Assembly: GCA_016744435.1 (NCBI GenBank)
Contig: JADGEJ010000006.1
Location: forward strand, 44,276 to 108,275
DNA length: 64,000 nt
Direction: 5' to 3'
Source: Lentibacter sp.
GTDB taxonomy: Bacteria > Pseudomonadota > Alphaproteobacteria > Rhodobacterales > Rhodobacteraceae
In this document: positions 61,051-64,000 of the stretch, piece by piece
How positions within the stretch are numbered: position 1 is the first letter of the stretch
Layout: each line of letters opens with the position of its first letter
Notes under the pieces: model-generated
Told to the model about the DNA's origin: nothing
Seen by the model: the letters and a program-made list of their open reading frames with translations, nothing else
Database searches by the model: none
Made by a program: the position numbers and the translations under genes

Positions 61051-62463
61051 ATGAAACGCTACCAAAGAAACATGACAGGCTACGGGCCGAACGCGCCTGA
61101 TGCAGCTTGGCCCAACAGCGCTAAAGTCGCTGTTCAGTTTGTGCTGAATTATGAAGAAGGTGGCGAGAACTGCATTTTGCACGATGATGCGGCCTCTGAG
61201 GCGTTCCTGTCTGACATAGCCGGGGCCGCCCCGTGGCAAGGCAAGCGCCATTGGAACATGGAAAGCATCTATGAATACGGCGCGCGAGCTGGCTTCTGGC
61301 GGCTGCACCGCTTGTTCACGGGCGCTGGCATTCCGCTGACTATCTACGGCGTGGCGACGGCTTTGGCGCGCTCGCCCGAGCAAGTTCAAGCGATGAAAGA
61401 TGCTGATTGGGAGATCGCTTCGCATGGCCTCAAGTGGGTTGAACACAAGGACATGCCCGAAGACGAAGAGCGCGCGGCAATTGCGGAAGCGGTGCGATTG
61501 CACACTGAAGTTACCGGCACACGCCCACGCGGTTGGTATACGGGGCGTTGCTCTGAGAACACCGTGCGGCTGGTGGCGGAAGAGGGCGGGTTTGACTACG
61601 TCTCTGACACCTACGACGACGACCTGCCTTATTGGCTAGAAGTCGGCGAACGCGATCAGCTTGTTATCCCTTACACGCTTGAAGCCAACGACATGCGCTT
61701 TGCGACAGCGCCCGGCTACACAGACGGTGAGCAGTTTTTCACTTACCTGAAAGACGCGTTCGATGTGCTTTACGCTGAAGGCCAAGAGGGCGCGGCGAAG
61801 ATGATGAGTATTGGGCTGCATTGTCGCTTGATCGGGCGGCCCGGCAAGATCGCTGGGCTGAAGCGGTTTATCGACTACATCAAAGGCTTCGAGGGCGTTT
61901 GGACGCCGCGGCGCTTGGATATTGCCGAGCATTGGGCGCGCAACCATCCGCATGAGCGCCGCGAGCGCCCGAGCCAGATGAGCTTCGCGCGGTTTGTTGA
62001 AAAGTTCGGTGGGGTGTTTGAGCATTCCGCGTGGATCGCCGAGCGCGCACATGCGCTGGAACTTGGACCAGCACACGACACAGCGGCGGGTGTTCACAAC
62101 GCTCTGGCGCGGATGTTTCGCAGTGCAAGCCACACCGAGCGGCTAGGCGTTTTGACGGCCCACCCAGACTTGGCGGGTAAGCTTGCAGCAGCCAAACGGC
62201 TGACCGCCGAAAGCACGAGCGAGCAAGCCGCAGCCGGGCTTGACGCGCTGACAGACGCTGAGCGCGAGCGGTTTACCGAGCTGAACACAGCCTATGTTGA
62301 CAAGCACGGCTTCCCTTTCATCATCGCGGTGCGCGACCATGACAAGGCCAGCATCATCGCGGCGTTTGAAGCACGTATCAGCAACGCAACTGAAGTTGAG
62401 TTTGAAGAGGCTTGCAAGCAAGTCGAGCGCATCGCGCAGATCAGGCTGGAGGATATCGTATGA
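61051..62463 (+). CDS. puuE: Bifunctional allantoinase PuuE / OHCU decarboxylase (UraD)
   Basis: N-terminal polysaccharide-deacetylase-type PuuE (NYEEGGENCILHDDAASEAFLSD), C-terminal UraD (FGGVFEHSAWIAERAHAL...LTAHPDLAGKLA). Confidence 0.95.
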   Translation: MKRYQRNMTGYGPNAPDAAWPNSAKVAVQFVLNYEEGGENCILHDDAASEAFLSDIAGAAPWQGKRHWNMESIYEYGARAGFWRLHRLFTGAGIPLTIYGVATALARSPEQVQAMKDADWEIASHGLKWVEHKDMPEDEERAAIAEAVRLHTEVTGTRPRGWYTGRCSENTVRLVAEEGGFDYVSDTYDDDLPYWLEVGERDQLVIPYTLEANDMRFATAPGYTDGEQFFTYLKDAFDVLYAEGQEGAAKMMSIGLHCRLIGRPGKIAGLKRFIDYIKGFEGVWTPRRLDIAEHWARNHPHERRERPSQMSFARFVEKFGGVFEHSAWIAERAHALELGPAHDTAAGVHNALARMFRSASHTERLGVLTAHPDLAGKLAAAKRLTAESTSEQAAAGLDALTDAERERFTELNTAYVDKHGFPFIIAVRDHDKASIIAAFEARISNATEVEFEEACKQVERIAQIRLEDIV

Positions 62464-63278
62464 GCTATGCTTTCCCGCCCGGCGGCTTGCCTGAGCAAAG
62501 CGTAAATCCAGAAGGCGCGGCTGTCTTTACCGAGGCCTATGCCTTCATTCCCGCGATCACAATGCGCGACATCGTGACGAGCTTTCTGCCCGGATGGGAG
62601 AAAACCCGCGCTTGGATTATTGCGCGCCCGATGACTGGCTTTGCCGAGACCTTCGCGCAATATGCTATGGAAGTTGAGGCCGGTGGCGGCAGTGAAACGC
62701 CCGAACCTGACGCAGGAGCCGAGGCTGTTTTGTTTGTCGCGCGCGGGCGCGGAAACCTTGCGATTGACGGCACCCAGCACAAACTTGTCGAAGGCAGTTA
62801 CGCCTACATTCCAGCTGGTGCGGCGTGGGCATTGCGCAACGATAGTGACGCTTTGTTGCAGTTTCACTGGGTGCGCAAACGCTACGAGCCAGCGCCGGGT
62901 TTGTCCGTGCCTGAGGCTTTTGTCACACGCGAGCAGGACGAGAAGCTGAACCTCATGGTGAACACCGACAAGTGGGGCACCACCCGGTTTGCCGAGCCGA
63001 CAGATCTGCGCCACGACATGCATGTGAACATTGTCACGTTCCAACCCGGCGGGCTTATCCCCTTCGCGGAAACCCATGTGATGGAACACGGGCTTTACGT
63101 GCTGCAAGGCACGGCGCGATACTTGCTCAACAAAGACTGGGTCGAGGTTGGCCCCGGTGACTTTATGTGGCTGCGCGCGTTTTGCCCACAAGCCTGTGTA
63201 GCAACGGGCGATGAGCCGTTCCGCTACCTCCTGTACAAAGACGTAAACCGCCATGTGAAGCTGGGGTTGGGCGAATGA
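62460..63278 (+). CDS. ylbA: (S)-ureidoglycine aminohydrolase
   Basis: Bicupin UGHase (VTFQPGGLIPFAETHVMEHGLYVLQGTARYLLNKDWVEVGPGDFMWLRAFCPQA); overlaps the puuE stop. Confidence 0.93.
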   Translation: MSYAFPPGGLPEQSVNPEGAAVFTEAYAFIPAITMRDIVTSFLPGWEKTRAWIIARPMTGFAETFAQYAMEVEAGGGSETPEPDAGAEAVLFVARGRGNLAIDGTQHKLVEGSYAYIPAGAAWALRNDSDALLQFHWVRKRYEPAPGLSVPEAFVTREQDEKLNLMVNTDKWGTTRFAEPTDLRHDMHVNIVTFQPGGLIPFAETHVMEHGLYVLQGTARYLLNKDWVEVGPGDFMWLRAFCPQACVATGDEPFRYLLYKDVNRHVKLGLGE

Positions 63279-63760
63279 GCGAGATCATCGCACAGCCGTT
63301 GACTGTCGAGGCTTTCGCGCCTTATGGCGATGTGCTCGAAGCCGTGGGCGAGCCTGACAAGACCATCAATGCGGGTTTCTGCGGGCGCTGGCATGACAAG
63401 GCCACGCTCGACTTTGGCCCCGACGGGCGCGCGGGCATCAGCGTGTTTCAGGCCGAGCCGCGCACGCTGCCCTACACGCTTGATCTGGTCGAGCGGCACC
63501 CTGACGGCAGCCAAGCTTTCATTCCGATGAGCCGTGACAGTTGGCTTGTAACTGTCGCCGATGACGACGGCGGCAAGCCTGTCAACATCAAGGCGTTTAT
63601 CGTGCGGGCTGGTCAGGCCATCAACTTTCATCGCGGCACATGGCATGGCGTTTTGACGCCGCTCAGCGCACCAGGGCTGTTTGCCGTGGTTGACCGCATC
63701 GGCGACACAGTAAACCTAGAAGAATTCAGGCTCGATCCACCCATCGCGGTGAGTGTCTGA
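63275..63760 (+). CDS. allA: Ureidoglycolate lyase
   Basis: QPLTVEAFAPYGDVLEAVG...ISVFQAEPRTLPYTLDLVERHPDGSQAFIPM. Confidence 0.95.
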   Translation: MSEIIAQPLTVEAFAPYGDVLEAVGEPDKTINAGFCGRWHDKATLDFGPDGRAGISVFQAEPRTLPYTLDLVERHPDGSQAFIPMSRDSWLVTVADDDGGKPVNIKAFIVRAGQAINFHRGTWHGVLTPLSAPGLFAVVDRIGDTVNLEEFRLDPPIAVSV

Positions 63761-63821
63761 TCAAAAGACCTGCCAACAAGAAGCAGGCACCAACGGGACT
63801 AACCCAACAAGGAGGGACAAG

Positions 63822-64000
63822 ATGTCTTCAAGTTCAATCGGGACGCCAGAGCAACTGCGCGACCCAAACTACACCCCACCGATGGCTCAAGCCGTTCCAC
63901 TGGGGATTCAGCATGTGCTGGCGATGTTCGTATCAAACGTTACGCCTGCCATTATCATCGCTGGTGTTGCCGGCTTCGGCTTTGGCGCGCCGGGGGCTGA
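63822..64000 (+). CDS. Nucleobase:cation symporter-2 family permease, N-terminus (truncated by the window edge)
   Basis: ATG at 63822: MSSSSIGTPEQLRDPNYTPPMAQAVPLGIQHVLAMFVSNVTPAIIIAGVAGFGFGAPGA; preceded by GGAGGG. Confidence 0.85.
   Translation, partial: MSSSSIGTPEQLRDPNYTPPMAQAVPLGIQHVLAMFVSNVTPAIIIAGVAGFGFGAPGA

Noticed and set aside
1-64000. CRISPR arrays, prophage, IS elements, toxin-antitoxin or defence systems
   Set aside because: I found no regularly spaced repeats, transposase/integrase motifs or defence-protein signatures; gene content is core chromosomal.

Overview
This window is core chromosome of an alphaproteobacterium, most likely Rhodobacteraceae/Roseobacter type, judged from gene content and order. 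It has about 68 supported protein-coding genes, mostly housekeeping, and shows no tRNA, rRNA, CRISPR array, prophage or IS element. The best-supported structure is an origin-proximal module: parB-parA-rsmG-mnmG-mnmE-rho on the minus strand, then an AT-rich ~0.55 kb intergenic region with a cluster of DnaA-box-like 9-mers (candidate oriC), then maf-aroE-coaE-dnaQ on the plus strand. Two perfect 16-bp parS palindromes (TGTTTCACGTGAAACA) lie inside the coding starts of rsmG and mnmG. Other blocks are hrcA-grpE, dTDP-rhamnose and KDO synthesis, hslUV, addAB-trxA, tsaE-amgK-murU, regB-senC-regA with an adjacent PAS protein, ahcY, tsaD-gpsA, hemD-mitofilin-like-hemY, smpB, and a ureide catabolism operon containing a PuuE-UraD fusion. 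Finer-scale candidates include two perfect CtrA-like boxes (TTAA-N7-TTAAC), a possible structured ahcY leader, GTTAAC inverted/direct repeats upstream of purU, a possible sRNA, two copies of a short dispersed intergenic element, and a small membrane protein with LAS-peptidase-like motifs. I found no clearly new multi-gene system. All calls come from reading the sequence and ORF translations; no database search was run.
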